From Epiperipatus broadwayi (taxonomy: Eukaryota > Onychophora > Udeonychophora > Euonychophora > Peripatidae), in contig JAQFVV010006216.1 in assembly GCA_028023455.1 (NCBI GenBank), positions 2,638,445 through 2,702,444 on the forward strand: a stretch of 64,000 nucleotides of DNA. The letters run 5' to 3'. The position numbers were made by a program, and so were the translations under genes. Under the pieces are notes generated by a model. It did not search any database, had not been told where the DNA came from, and was given only the letters and a program-made list of their open reading frames with translations. Shown here piece by piece: positions 23,606-36,049 of the stretch (position 1 is its first letter; each line of letters opens with the position of its first letter).

Positions 23606-26090
23606 GACAAAAGAGATCCGGTCAGCAGATTTTTGCTTGGCTAAAGTGCACAAATTGCCTCAGGTCCAGTAGTTAGTTGCTATGCTACATCACCAAAAAA
23701 GGAGTATAAATACTGCTGGATTTGAATCCAAAAAAAGGGAGACAACCAAAATTAACAATGGCCAACAAAATCCACGCTAATTTTAATCTTCATCCAATGT
23801 GCCGTGAATAGGGGAAACTTCACCTTTTCCCCCTGTTCCAACATGCTTATTCCCATAAGAAAAGCTCCGGATCCCGTACCTATAAACTCTCAAATGTCTA
23901 TTAATAATTAATCTTTAAAATGCTACCTGTGAAGCCTTATTCCAAAACTAAATCTAGTGTACTTACGCCGATGAACACTTCAAACATCAAGGACTGCTAC
24001 TATTTACAAAAGGTAAAAGAACTTTAGCCGCTCTGATTCTATTAAATTCAGCCTTCTCTATAATAACAATAATCCTAACACTCTCATATAATATTGTATG
24101 TAAAATATTTATATCTTATGTAACTTTATTTCATCATAACTCTATATAACTTAATCTATCCTATCATTGAGTCTCTATTTAATATGTTTTCCCTTTTTTA
24201 TTATTTCCATGCAGCAATCATATTTTATTTCATTAATATATATATTTTGTGTTTTAAAATGCCAGTAATATTTCAAACTCGCAAGCATGTAATTCTTTTC
24301 TAGTTTTCTTACCCACCACTTACAGGGTAATTAATAACTCATTTTAATTAAAACAAGTCTTATTCGACTTATGCAAATGCTGGTGAGTTTGGAAAAACAA
24401 AATAATTATCCTATAAATTGTTGTAGGAAAACAGATCAATATCTGTTTTTCTAAAAATGTCTTTTTATCTTTTTTAAATGCGCTAATCCCAACCATAGAT
24501 GTATTTTACATATGTAAAATCTAATTATTATCCCAGTTATTTCCACCACCCCATTTGTTCCCATATAAACCTATTTATTTATAATAATAGCATTATTTTA
24601 ACCGAAATTTGTATTTATTAAATGGTGTGGGAAGTTATTAATAATTTAAAGTAAAGGGAAGGGGGAATCTATATGTCTTACATTTATGTAATTTAATTAA
24701 TTTAAATCATCCATGCCTGTTTAGCGACTAGATCATACCATTACGCAGGATATTCTATAATTTATGGGTATTAAATAATTAAAATAGACTTTAAAGCTAT
24801 ATATTTTGTTATCCCAAGCGTTGCGTGCATATAGGCAACTTTGTTCCTATTTTATATATATTCGTGCTGCTCTCTTTTCTATGGAAGTATCGCAAAGTCG
24901 AGCCCCATCATCGTTCTCAGAGTCCAAGAACCAGGCTTAAACCACCCTGGGGACTCATTTGGTTGCTAATGCGTGCTTTATATGGGGATCGCTCTGGAAA
25001 AACCAGCCCAATAATTGCATCGCCGACCGCTCTTCGTCCATGAACCGATTCTGCTAACGTCGCAGACTTATATCGGTATACTTTTCAAAATGAATTCCAT
25101 GAAGCATGTTCTGATCCGTGACTAGATCACATCAAATACGCAGTCATGCATGCACCGCCTTTTGTTGTATTTCTAGTAAACCCATGAACATCCCTAAGCT
25201 GTAATGTTGTGATTTTTGCTAAACAGATATCTATGTCCATTATTTAAAATGCACGTCATTGCGACGATCTTATTATTATTAATATAGATATTCATTAATT
25301 ATCCCACACACGCCTGCCACTTTCTAAATCAAATTAATAACTATATTTTTGAACAAATATAATGTTTCATTATCAAGGTATGATTATCTTTCAAGTCGGT
25401 TAAATGCTTTTTTTTTTCTTTCTGGGGTGTAGTAGCACTTTAATATTATCTTTCTTAATAGCACTAAATATTAATATTCATCATTATAGTACATATTATT
25501 GGCATAGTCGCAATTATAAATAAAGTCATCTCTTAAATGTAATTCTTAATGTATAAATCAAACGTAATATTATTTCTCTATGATCCACTATTATGTAATC
25601 CTAATGAGGCCAATGATCAATCAATGATGATATGCGTTTACGTATGTTTTATTAAAATAATAAACCTTAAATATATATTATAACATTTCCTAAACATTGT
25701 ATTTTCTTTTATTTAAGTTAATATTTTAGTAATAATTTATGCTTCTACTGACTAGATGATCTCCGCTAATATAATTAATATGATAGATAACGATCTTTAA
25801 TTATTTCTAAATTGCATTTCATACTAAATATTCCACCACTAAACAAATTAGAGTCTTTTTGTGTCTTCAATGTGCGATGCCGGCGGTGAGAAATGAAATT
25901 AGATCGATATCATCGGGATTGTTGCTCATAAGTTGGTAGATCTGGGAAATAGGCAAATAGGGCAGAATTCATGAGTGTTCCTGACTTATGTATCTTGCGC
26001 ATGATTGGATTCAAGGTACTTGTGCCTAGATGCTAGATCTTGTTACATGAACATACAAAACCGACCGGTACAATAGCAATATAAACATTA
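23606..26090. other. block of different base texture, no gene recognised
   Basis: This 2.5-kb stretch has more CpG, fewer homopolymers and more GC than its surroundings. Examples: CATCACCAAAAAAGGAG, GGGAGACAACCAAAATTAAC, the 24890-25060 segment rich in CG steps, and GATGCCGGCGGTGAGAAATG near 25876. The 72-codon plus frame 24825-25043 has no known motif. Possible explanations are an unrecognised mobile element, a conserved non-coding region or a foreign insert. It lies just 3' of the last LIG3 exon seen, so it would be intronic. Confidence 0.4.
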
Positions 26091-26148
26091 ATAATCATTT
26101 TCTAAAACAAAATTAAAATAAATGACAAAAAAGAAAAAACTAACTTAC

Positions 26149-26317
26149 AAGCATGGGGAGAACTGGAGTCATCAGTGAAGAACGTACACTCAAAGATTTA
26201 GTCAAACCAGGCTTACTTAGAGTGTCATTTTTATTATTCAATACCCTGCTTACAACACTTTGTAAGTCCCGGGATGCTTGAAAAGCTGGATAAGCATTAG
26301 GATCAAGAGCTTCCAAA
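26149..26317 (-). CDS. LIG3: DNA ligase III, internal exon (fourth of four seen)
   Basis: This 169-bp exon encodes 56 codons plus one nucleotide that completes a codon begun in the previous exon. The translation runs LEALDPNAYPAFQASRDLQ and ends SLSVRSSLMTPVLPML, matching the vertebrate LIG3 segment around 'LDALDPNAYEAF..S..LQ.VV.RV' and 'LSV..SLMTPV.PML'. It covers the end of the DNA-binding domain and the start of the adenylation domain. LIG3 seals nicks in mitochondrial DNA and in nuclear base-excision, single-strand-break and alternative end-joining repair, with XRCC1. Acceptor TTATAG and donor GTAAGT are clear. The donor is phase 0. The next expected exon, with the KxDG catalytic lysine, was not found at lower coordinates. 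Confidence 0.95.
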
Positions 26318-27862
26318 CTATAACATAAGAAAACCATAATTAAAATACATGTTTAAAAATTAATTGCAAATACTTATTCTAATTTTGACTATTAGCGTTA
26401 AATTTATTTACAATAAAAAAAAATTAAGATGAACTTCTTAAATAATTAAAATTGCAATAATAAAAGTATTGCAACAATTAGCTTTTAAAAATGTTAATAA
26501 TAGTCTTGAAAAATCTTTTAAATTTAGTATGATTATAAAAAATGACTTTCCAATAATTGATGTTATTCATTTTGACAAATTATAATTTTAGAAGTAATGT
26601 TAAATATCAAAATTTAAATAAATAATATTTATATAAAAAAAAGTATTCTACAGTTTACTCTTTAACAATAAGTATGCTGAATGAAATATAAAGAAGATTT
26701 CATAACTCAAAAAAAAAATCTCTTATGATAACTAATGAAATATATTTCATTTACAATCTATAGAAAATTAACTATTTGCCTTCAACTAAACCATGATTAA
26801 TATTGTAACACTACTGAAGGATTCACTAATGAATAATAATAAATAATAACTTTTTGGTGTTATTTATGTTTTACATATACACTTTATTTATAAGTCAAAC
26901 TCAGATATGTAATAATTTTAAAATTCATTGTTCTGAGATTTAATGTTATGAATTTCATATATATGTAAGTATAAAGCTGATGCAAAATATATTGAGTATG
27001 TATTGTTTTTACAATAAAAACATAAATTCATTCACTTTAATCCCATTCCATTGTTAGTTCTAATTATTAATTTTACAAATTTTTCCTAATCCAAAAAAAA
27101 AATGTAAATTTATATAAATGGTTTTTCTCTACTACTTATTTCAGCAATACATTTCTAGAAAATTCTAAATATTTGCATTTTAATGAGTCTAATGATACTA
27201 CTAATATTTTTTACTTTTGAGATAATAATTTTGAATATTTAAACATATCTTCAATTTACTATAAATTTAATGACACAATGATTTTATTATTTGAAAATAA
27301 ATGTGTGAACATCTTCATATATAAAGGTCAGCTTCATGTCTTCATTCAATATGCTATTGAAAATGAATTTCAAATAATGGATATTATCCTCCATCCCTCT
27401 TTATCTATATGGCATCTAATAGTATTTATAAAAATAGATTGTTTTTTATTTTAAACAAATGAAAATCAATTATCACTAATACTAAGACTACGCCTGCTAT
27501 AGAATTATGGTGCGATTACAAATTCTTTAAATAGAATCAAAAATGAAACTATACCCTCCAACAATTAAAGCAGCCTAATTAATAATGACTAAAAGTGAGA
27601 AAGAATGGATCAATATTTTAAAAAATTTCAGAGTGAATAAAATAATATCTTAAAATATATATAAACTAGATGTCCAATATGATATTAAAACTGATTAAGG
27701 AAAGAAAAACCTAATTTTGTTAAATAAGGATATGGAAAATAAGGTTTAAAAAAAAAAACCCAATAAACTATAAAATTAAATATCCATACTAGAAAAAAAA
27801 TAATTTTTTTCTACATAAAGATTTACTAAGAATTAAAGTATACTTGCAAATAAAAATGAAAC

Positions 27863-28390
27863 TGAAATATATTAGTGTTACAATAAAGTGTATTTGTGAA
27901 TATATGTATATCTATGGATACTGTTTATTGTAAATAAAGATATTTACTGCTATAATTATTATCACACAACAAGTTTTCCTTCACCGTATTCACTCTAGAA
28001 AATTTACATAATTAGCATGCATTGAAATTTATTAATTACATAATAATTAATTCTAATTATGCATAAGTTGCACAATATAAAACTGCAGATATAGTTACAT
28101 GTGTGTATGCAGAAATTCTGTTAAAATGTATATTTGAGATATGAACTGTTTAAACTTGATGTATAAAAATATTTACACAAGCATCGTCCAAAAATGTTCT
28201 ATGAATATAGAAATCTTCTCAAAAGATTGATGTTTAATTTCATTCAGTTATATTTATTGTCATTGTTATTGTTATTATTGTTATTATTATTATTTTATAA
28301 GAATAATAAATTCTTGTTAAGCTTTATTTGTTATTGTTTGTTTATTATGAATATGACTCAGCTGGAATTTTGAGATATCCCCTGGGTACA
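27863..28390 (+). repeat. 5' LTR of the third LTR element
   Basis: Shares with the 31481-32350 copy GTTTATTGTAAATAAAGATA, TTAATTCTAATTATGC, CTGCAGATATAGTTACATG, CCAAAAATGTTCTA and TTGTTTGTTTATTATG. AATAAAGATATTTA may be its polyadenylation signal. A (GTTATT)n run sits near 28260-28300. Right border approximate. Confidence 0.85.
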
Positions 28391-28599
28391 CATTATATTG
28401 CCACATTTGATAGAAGAACCTCTGCAAATAATGCTAGATTGGTACAGATGATGAAGAATCTGCAAGCAACAGAAGATTGCCACAGTTTATATCAGCATCT
28501 GTAAAAATAATAATATGTTGATGCAGGTAATGATTGAAAGATTTGCAACATCTTATACGTAAAATAAATTGCAGTACAATGGCATTATAAAATAATGTC

Positions 28600-29180
28600 A
28601 TGAAGGAATTTGAAGTCAATAAAACAGTAGGTGGTGCATATAAAGAAGGCAGCAATGCTGACATGATTGGCAGGCAAGGACATTTTGTGAAGAGATTTTG
28701 TGAGCTGAAACATCTGGAAACAGTAACATACCTGGACATTCAAGAAAAATTAAGTGCATACTTTCAATCAGTGATATCAAAGTATCAAGAATATGATGCA
28801 GTACTGAAAGAGTTAGCAAAAGAGTGCAAATCTAATACTGAGTTAGATGAAATGTTCTTCAATAAATTGCTACAAGGAATGACTATGGCAAGTTCTCCTT
28901 GGCGAATCAGTATTAATATATAAGCAGGCTGTTGATAAATGCATAACCCATAAATAAGATGTGGCAAATACTGCAGAATTTTAACACCACAAAGATGTCA
29001 TTTAAAATGACTGTGAGTAAAATTGACATTGAAACACCAAGTGTTGAAGCCTTATGAAAGTCTTTATATGCTTTTGTTGAATGAAAAGAGTCATGTGAAA
29101 AACACCTGTAAATTTAAACATGAAAGATGCCATATGTGAGAAAACCATACACTTATCATGTATTTGTCATGCAAAGAGTT
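28600..29180 (+). pseudogene. gag of the third LTR element
   Basis: The 107-codon frame at 28600-28923 ends in a capsid-like stretch: YFQSVISKYQEYDAVLKELA, followed by ECKSNTELDEMFFNKLLQGM. This resembles 'R....GES..EY...L..LA..C.F...L..ML.D.LV.G'. At 29090-29180 a worn double zinc knuckle is readable (HVKNTCKFKHERCHM, then a stop and LSCK). The start codon is arbitrary. Confidence 0.65.
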
Positions 29181-29344
29181 AAAATAGAAAGGGAAATTTA
29201 CACATGGATAATAAATCACAGGAAAAAGCTAAAAGAAAAACTGATATAGAAACAATAAACAATATGGATAATAAACATATTTTGCTAAATTATTCAAGTT
29301 ACTATAAGTCTGTGCACAAATGGATAAAATGAGTGCAAGGTTAA

Positions 29345-29563
29345 ATGCTCATAATACATTTGGTCCACTATGAGAAAATTAAGTTTTTAGTAGGTATAAT
29401 TAATGGCAAGGAAAAATACCCTAAAATGGATAAAGAGAGGGAGGTAAACAATGCCACAAAACCAAAGAATGTTAAGGACCTGCATGCATTTCTGGGTTTG
29501 CTAAATTTCTGTAAGAGCCTTTTGAAAGAAAAGCATACATTACCACACCTTTATACCAATTAA
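29345..29563 (+). pseudogene. RT thumb/connection fragment, third LTR element
   Basis: The frame contains ATKPKNVKDLHAFLGLLNFC, the well-conserved 'P.P.N...L..FLGL.N.Y..FI......P.LY.L' block that follows the RT palm in Gypsy elements, and then LPHLYTN. The RT catalytic motifs upstream are not readable; they are deleted or too decayed. Confidence 0.8.
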
Positions 29564-29624
29564 TGCAGAACATGAAAATACTTTCAATAGAACAAGGGAT
29601 CTACTAGCTTCTGAATAATTACTT

Positions 29625-29990
29625 GTTCACTATTGTAATGACAAGGAGATCATTATTACCATTGACATCTCAGATTATGTCATAAAAGCAGTTACATCTC
29701 ATCACTGTTATAAAGTTGCTTATACCTCCTGAACATTGATAGCTGCGAAGAAAAATTACAATCAGCTGAATAAAGAAGCTCTGGTGATAATTTTTGGATG
29801 CGAGTTCAATATTTATTCTAACCACCATCCATTAATGGATATATTTGGTAACGTGAAGAGAACTCCACAACACACCAATCAAAGAATAATTTGCTGAATA
29901 AATTTGTTAGCCACACATTATTTTGAGTAATCAGTAAAAAAAATTATTCTTGCGGATGCCCTATCAAGGTTACCGCTTCAGTGTGAGTGC
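29625..29990 (+). pseudogene. RNase H domain, third LTR element
   Basis: The plus frame reads KEIIITIDISDYVIKAVTSH (catalytic Asp of the first RNase H motif), then 'KKNYNQLNKEALVIIFGCEFN' (catalytic Glu), 'NHHPLMDIFG', and lastly LADALSRLPLQCEC, the standard end of Gypsy RNase H. A stop (TGA) interrupts it at about 29731. This domain removes the RNA strand during reverse transcription. Confidence 0.85.
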
Positions 29991-30113
29991 GAGTGTAAGA
30001 TACAGAAAATAATTATGTAGAGTCAATGGAAAACAATATATTAGATACCATAATCATTGATAAACAAACCAAACAGGTTACTAGCTACCAAACCTTGTGA
30101 AAGCGGATAAAAT

Positions 30114-30720
30114 ATGCTTGGCCTAGTAAACACCCAGATTATGTGTCAAAGACTATTTGGAACACCTGCAAGTGAATGTCTATTTCTAAAAATTGTAATG
30201 GCAAACTATGTACTTATACTCTCAGAAGACAGAAAGCAATTATTAGCATTCTTACATGGAGGGAACCCAGGAATTGTAAGAATGGAAGTTAGCACAGTCT
30301 TATGTGTGGTAGCCAAACATGAATAGCGAGATTATGCAGACAGTTAAACATTATGAAGATTGCCTGTCTACTGATAAAATGTTCCTAAAAAAAATTAAAA
30401 GTTCAGATTAAAGCAAACTAATTGTAACAAACTTCATTTAAATCATGCTGGTCTATTTAATGGAAATATCTTCTTGAAACTTAGATTCATACTCTAAGTG
30501 AACAGAATATAAAAGACAAGGATAGAAAATATTATGAAAGCCTTGAGGGAAATATTCACATATCAAGGATACCCTGAAACTGTAGTCACTGATAAAGGAG
30601 CTGGCTTTGCATCTACTTTGTTAAAAGACTTTTTTTTACTAAGAGAAATACATCATATGTTGACAGTACCATATCACCAAAAGTTTAATGGCTTCATTGA
30701 GAAAGCCATATAGTATTTGA
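30114..30720 (+). pseudogene. integrase, third LTR element
   Basis: 30552-30716 reads YPETVVTDKGAGFA, then VPYHQKFNGFIEKAI, giving the second catalytic Asp and the Glu of a DDE integrase, with a TAG stop right after. Upstream (30220-30330) is decayed sequence at the position of the zinc-binding domain. After 30720, ISEALMNIPY and ISKALTNITF show a tandem duplication of about 100 bp (30717-30845) within the gene. Confidence 0.8.
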
Positions 30721-31480
30721 AAAATGTGTTAAATACGACTTCGTACAATGCTATTAGCGAAGCTTTGATGAACATACCATATTTGAAAAATGGGTTAAAT
30801 AAAATGTCACACAGGGACATTAGCAAAGCTTTGACCAACATTACGTTTTACCCAAATTTTACCCCTTTTACTTCTACTAAAAGAACCCAGCTGATATGTC
30901 AATGTGTTAGAAATACCGAAAATTATCAGTACTAATGCCTACTAAAGTATATCAAAGAAATTCTATGTGAATAAAGAAAATTTCAAACTTGATAAAAGTA
31001 TCAGGATACAGAATATTTTGAAAAGAAAATGATTTCCAGGAGTAACATCTAGAATTATCTAAAAGCAATTATGAGAAGTTCAGACTCCTAATGGCAAACA
31101 CATGAGAAGACCCAAAAATCATGTGAGAAATCATTACCTAAATTGATAGAGGAAATAAATGTTAGCTCCTGCTTTATGCTAACTGCAGATAATACTCTTA
31201 TAAAACAGGATAACCTTACAGATGCAACCATCCACATTAGTTTGAACCAGGGAGAAGAATTTACACATGTAGAATAACTCATCTGATAAGTTAGAAACTT
31301 CACCAGTAATAGGTTCCCTCTTCCAAAAAGTCTCTCATTAGAAAAAGAGAAAAATACCAAGCAGCAGAAAAAAAGATATCTACATCTAATTAAGCCTGTC
31401 GGGCTCATTCGAAACCTACAAGATTGCAAGATTATTTTATATAATAAAGCTTGATTTTTCTAGAGAGAAGGGGGAGGTAC

Positions 31481-32350
31481 TGAAATGTTTTGCAGTGTCA
31501 CAATATAGTGTATGTGTGAATATATATATATATAGATAGATAGATAGATATGGTTTATTGTAAATAAAGATATTTATTATTATAATTATTATCGCATAAC
31601 ACTTGGATAAGTTATCTCTTACCATATTCCCTCCAGAAAAGTGATATAATTAATATTGAACTTTTATTAATTACATGTTAATTAATTCTAATTATGCGTA
31701 AGTCACACAATATAAATCTGCAGATATAGTTACATGAGTGTTTGCAGAAGCTTTGTGAAAATGGATATTAGAGATATGAACAGTTTAAACTTGTGTGTAT
31801 AGAAATGTTTATACACCCATGTCCAAAAATGTTCTACGAATATAGATTATCTTCTGAGAAGATTTATGTTTAATTTCCTTCCGTATACATGTGTTCGAAC
31901 CCACTAAGGCAAGGGCACTATACACTGAACGTAATGATATGAAACAAAAAATTAAAGAGGTGTGCTTTATTGCAAATGACAATTGTACAATAAACCGGAA
32001 AGAATCATGCTTTGCAATTTCCAGAAAATGGTCATTATAAAATTTGCATAAATTTTACATAAACCACAGCTAAACTTCAGTTAAAAGAAGGCTATGATTA
32101 TGGAAACTCAAGGTCTCTGAAAGCGCTTAGCCATATAACTTTGTAATAAGATTGAGACAAGCTTCACTTTTTTGTGTAAAGCACAATCTAAATTACTTAC
32201 TACTCAAAGGTGAAGTAGAAAACTAGTATTTTATTTCGATTATTTTTATTATTATTATTTATTATGAGTATAAAAAATTCTTGCTTAGTTTCACTTGTTT
32301 GTTTATTATGGAAGCGACCAGGCTGGTATTTTGAGATACCTCCGGACTCC
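31481..32350 (+). repeat. 3' LTR of the third LTR element, split by an insertion
   Basis: Matches the 5' LTR up to TTATGTTTAATTTCCTTC (about 31882), then again from about 32238 (ATTATTTTTATTATTATTAT ... TTGTTTGTTTATTATGGAAG). The stretch between is foreign. A (TAGA)n microsatellite sits at 31530-31550. Confidence 0.8.
31883..32237. mobile_element. insertion of about 350 bp within the 3' LTR
   Basis: Absent from the 5' LTR, so inserted after the LTR element. It contains TGTTCGAACCCACTAAGG near 31892-31909, which resembles a Pol III B box (GTTCGANNCC) in either orientation because it is palindromic. A tRNA-derived SINE is possible, but no A box or poly-A/tail repeat was recognised. Confidence 0.5.
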
Positions 32351-32539
32351 ACAGCAAAAATACTAGAATTATACAATATTCTTTCACATATGTGAATTAA
32401 AAAACTTATTAATAAAAATATTTAAGGAAATATACTGAGATAAGCACAAGTAAAATAATGGGGGTGTAGAAGATATATTGATGCTACTTTTACTATGACT
32501 TATAGCAACTATCTATTCAGAGAGCAATTGAAAAGAATG

Positions 32540-33650
32540 AACTAAAACCAGAATATCTTACATCAGAAATAGATAAAAATATTTAAAAAAATTAAACAAC
32601 AAAAAAGCTAATGGTCTTTATAGAATAATGGTTGAAATTATAAAAGATATTGGACAATATAGAAATGAAATCATGCAACAACTTTGAAAAATAATTTGAA
32701 GATCCAAAAAATGGTAGGATAATAGTGTTACTCAATCTTTGTGCTGCTCAATGATAATGGCAATCTAATATAACAATATTAATTTCAAACTCAATTAAAA
32801 TAACATAATTAATGAATTATAAAAGAAGTCATTTTTATCCAAATATCGGATAAACTGTCAGAATATTTTTCTATGCCTCCAGAAGAGTCACAAGAAAAAC
32901 AAATAAATGAATATTCAGTGGATTCAACAGAATACACTTTTAAAATATATATGTGCTTTAGGACTATTAAAAAGTTTTATAATAAAGTAGACAAAACTAT
33001 GAAGATAATATTCTTGAATCAGAGATATCTCTGAATCTAATCCTCAATTCTATGAAAATCAAAATAAACTAAATTTTTATTAATAGCTTTCAAATAGATG
33101 TAGGTATTAAACTTTACTTCATTCTTTTTAATACCTATAGTAAGATCGCATGCATAATGTCCTTAAAGGCAGAAGATAAAATAAAAATAAGAAAGAAACA
33201 GATAAATAATTTTAAATATGCTAATAACACTTTGATATTTATTACTAAACTTAACAAATTTTATAGCAAAATTACTACAGAAAAACAAACAGTATCAACT
33301 AGAAATCAAGATTATCATTATAATAATAATTGTTTTATAACTTTTAAAATGGTACATTAATTTGAATATCTGGATTACACTATATCTAATAATGTAAGCT
33401 AGAAATATGCAAAAGAATTCCAATAGCAAAAACAATGATGACAAAAATTTAACTGATCAATTACTTTATTTTCCCAATTGTTTTGCTGTGAAACATGGAC
33501 TCTCAAAAAACCAGAGAGAAAAAAATAGATGCACATGAGATGTGGAGTTATTGAAGAATGCATCTAATTTCTTTCATCACTCACAAGATCTTAAGGTCAA
33601 TGAAAAACTATCAGTGCTAATTAGGAGATAGGTGATGGTAAATTTTGAAT
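32540..33650 (+). pseudogene. non-LTR retrotransposon RT relic
   Basis: Plus-strand islands follow the order of an RTE/Jockey-like LINE. First 'NKKANGLYRIMVEIIKDIGQ' (the 'GPD.I..E..K' block), then FKYANNTLIFI at about 33205, where the active-site YADD has become YANN. Last, KIDAHEMWSY*RMHLISF near 33515-33560, corresponding to the well-known 'LE.FE.W.YRRMLRISW' segment. Several stops and frameshifts. The loss of both aspartates and the frame breaks rule out activity. Confidence 0.7.
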
Positions 33651-34717
33651 CACAGTGAGTAAACTCAATATAACAAAAAAGGTAATCAGTGAAAAATATA
33701 ACTTTTTTCCGATGTGACAGAGAGGTTTGATAAGACATATATTTCCAAAAGAAGAGTTCATCACAATATTTCATTACATTTTTTTTGAGAATATATTTCC
33801 CATTATCACATAAATTATAATCAAAATTTATCAAAAAAAAAAGGTTTTCATGAACAAGTTTTTATAACTGACCATATAGAAATCTAGATTGCTTAATAAC
33901 TTTCTTGTTAAATTTATGACGTCATAATCTGGTTATCAAAAATTGAATAGTATCAGGATAAACAGTTGAATAGTATTTTTCAACAGCTATATAATATTAA
34001 TTTTTCTTTCTAATGTACCACTTTACATTTTCTGACATGGCTATAAAAATTTAACTAAATCATATTTAAAATAATTTTTTATATGATCTGAATTGCAAGA
34101 ATATTATAAATATTCCATATGGAAATTACAAACTAAAATAAATCTAAAAGTAACATTTACACAAAACTATAAAAAATGAATAAAACAACATAGAAAAAAA
34201 AAAAAAATAGTCATTCATAAATAAACAGAATAAATACAGTCTTAATGACACTTCCAAACAAAAACTATCTGCAAAATATAATGCAAAATAACCAAATATA
34301 CAACATATTATTAGAAAATAAAAAACTAAACAGTATTTACAATCCATTGTTATCATATAAAGATGACCATGTAATAATAAATTAATATTAACCCCTATAA
34401 GATTTTTCAGATTGTCAAATAACAAGTATATATATGTCAATATATATTTCATTTAATTTCATTTGTTAGCATATGAGATAATTTTATCCCAAACCCATTC
34501 AGTAATCAATATATTACAGTTCATATATTTATCTCTCCTATTAATTTGGTATTCTTATCTGATAGTCTTCCAATTAACCTCTTCTATCAGTATATTAATT
34601 GTCTGAGCAAATGAGTTTCTTAATCTTAACATAGGATTAAGAATTTCCATTTATTTTTTTGAAACAGAATAATATTAAAAACAATTACTATCAAAACATA
34701 ACAAACATTGCACTCAC

Positions 34718-34795
34718 ATATGCTTAGCTCCAGCATTAATTCGTAAATCATGCTTAATAAGACGAACAACCATTTTAAGATCATTTGCTGTGCAC
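34718..34795 (-). CDS. LIG3: DNA ligase III, internal exon (third of four seen)
   Basis: A 78-bp exon whose first G completes a Lys codon begun in the previous exon. It then reads CTANDLKMVVRLIKHDLRI and NAGAKH, with the final AT completed by the next exon to give Ile. Vertebrate LIG3 has almost the same text ('CTANDLK.IIRLIKHDLKMN.GAKHVLDAL'). This helix-rich segment of the DNA-binding domain contacts the nicked duplex. Acceptor TTTGCAG and donor GTGAGT fit the splice consensus. The reading frame is open and joins both neighbours exactly. Confidence 0.96.
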
Positions 34796-35046
34796 CTGCA
34801 AATAAATATGTATTATAGTCAAAAAAAATAAAATTTAAATGAAATGATTTTCAGCATTTATACTTGAAACAATTTGATATTAAATTTTATTATACATAAA
34901 AATTAATTTCTATCAGCCTAGTTGCTTTTGGCTAATACAGAACCTTTTAATTCAATTACAAATACATTTTTTAAAATATTCATTATTTCTAATATGCTTT
35001 TGCAAAGTTTATAAATGAAAAGTCAAATACTGAACTCATAACTATA

Positions 35047-35210
35047 AATATAAATAAAAGATACAAACAATATATTGAGAGCAAAGCTTTATTAGTGCAG
35101 ACAATTATGAAGTGCTAAGCATGCTCTTAACTGGATTCAGTCATAGACATAACACTTCCTAATTGTCTGCACTAGTAAAGCTTTGTTGTTGTTTGTATAT
35201 TTTATTTATA
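35047..35210. repeat. small foldback (MITE-like) hairpin
   Basis: The left text AGATACAAACAATATATTGA, then CAAAGCTTTATTAGTGCAGA and CAATTATGAAGTG, is mirrored by CACTTCCTAATTGTCTGCACTAGTAAAGCTTTG and TTGTTTGTATATTTTATTTATA. Arms of about 65 bp, loop of about 35 bp. Confidence 0.85.
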
Positions 35211-36049
35211 TTACAGTTTTGGAGATAGTGTTTAAAACTGTTATATTTTACATAACTATAAAAAATGAACTAACTTTAAGAAAGAAGTATCCAAATAGAA
35301 ATAGTTAATTACCTAATAGGATAAGACATTGGTTCACTAAACGTGGCTCAGTTGTCATGGGCCTCTTATGTTATCAGTCATCTCACACTAACAGTGACAA
35401 AAATGAGATTGTACATTACATTCCCATAACTTAATTATAATTTTTATTTTTTACTTTTTACCCTTTTTACCCCTACCACAAGCTTAGCAGACTGAGAATA
35501 TCCTTAATTGATACATGATGCAATAGATTCAATGATAAACTGCTTTGGAAATAGATTTGAGACAAGAATTTCAACTCAATAAATGATTATTTGTTTGTGC
35601 AGACCTATTTAGAAATACCTATCATTATCAAGAAAGTGGAAAACCTAGAAAAGGTAGTCTAAAATAGCCTGTCTCACATAATCTGACTAAGTTACTATAG
35701 CTGATGGATTGCTCATCAACATAAAATACAATTTTGAAATTAGTAATGATAAAGATAATGATGGGAAATCAGCAAGAAATAGTAACATTTTTTTAAATAT
35801 ATATATATAGGTATATGTAATCTGTGATTTTTATTTGATATGAAGTTTTCAAGACATATGGAGGGCATATTTGTACCTAAGGAATTTATCAAGACATGTA
35901 TTTGGTCTGGTTAAACTGATCTTCTAAAAAAAGAAAGATGAATTCATCAAATTTAAATAAATCAACAATATAATATAAAATATCTTTATATAACAGCAAT
36001 AATGTATATAACAATAATCATATTCAAGATCATCTAATTCATTAAGTAT

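Larger units (their letters stand above)
27863..32350 (+). mobile_element. third Gypsy-type LTR retrotransposon, inactivated, inside a LIG3 intron
   Basis: Direct LTRs (27863-about 28390 and 31481-about 32350) flank gag (28600-29180), RT (29345-29563), RNase H (29625-29990) and integrase (30552-30720), in Gypsy order on the plus strand. Just before the 3' LTR, 31461-31478 reads AGAGAGAAGGGGGAGG, a clear polypurine tract. The right LTR carries a foreign insertion of about 350 bp. Stops and frameshifts are present throughout. It is antisense to the host gene. Confidence 0.88.
26318..34717 (-). other. LIG3 intron, about 8.4 kb
   Basis: Lies between the 34718-34795 and 26149-26317 exons, with GTGAGT donor and TTATAG acceptor on the minus strand. 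It holds the third LTR retrotransposon (27863-32350, antisense to LIG3) and a LINE RT relic (about 32540-33650). The rest (26318-27860, 33650-34717) is AT-rich with no recognised element. Confidence 0.85.

Noticed and set aside
24825-25043. 72-codon plus-strand frame in the GC-richer block
   Set aside because: No recognisable family; short frames are expected where stops are fewer because GC is higher.
28616-28967. Minus-strand frames opposite the third element's gag
   Set aside because: Antisense shadows; the plus frame has the capsid-like pattern.
34144-34452. 102-codon minus-strand hydrophobic frame in a LIG3 intron
   Set aside because: Phe/Tyr/Leu-rich translation of AT-rich DNA; no family match, and it lies wholly in an intron.
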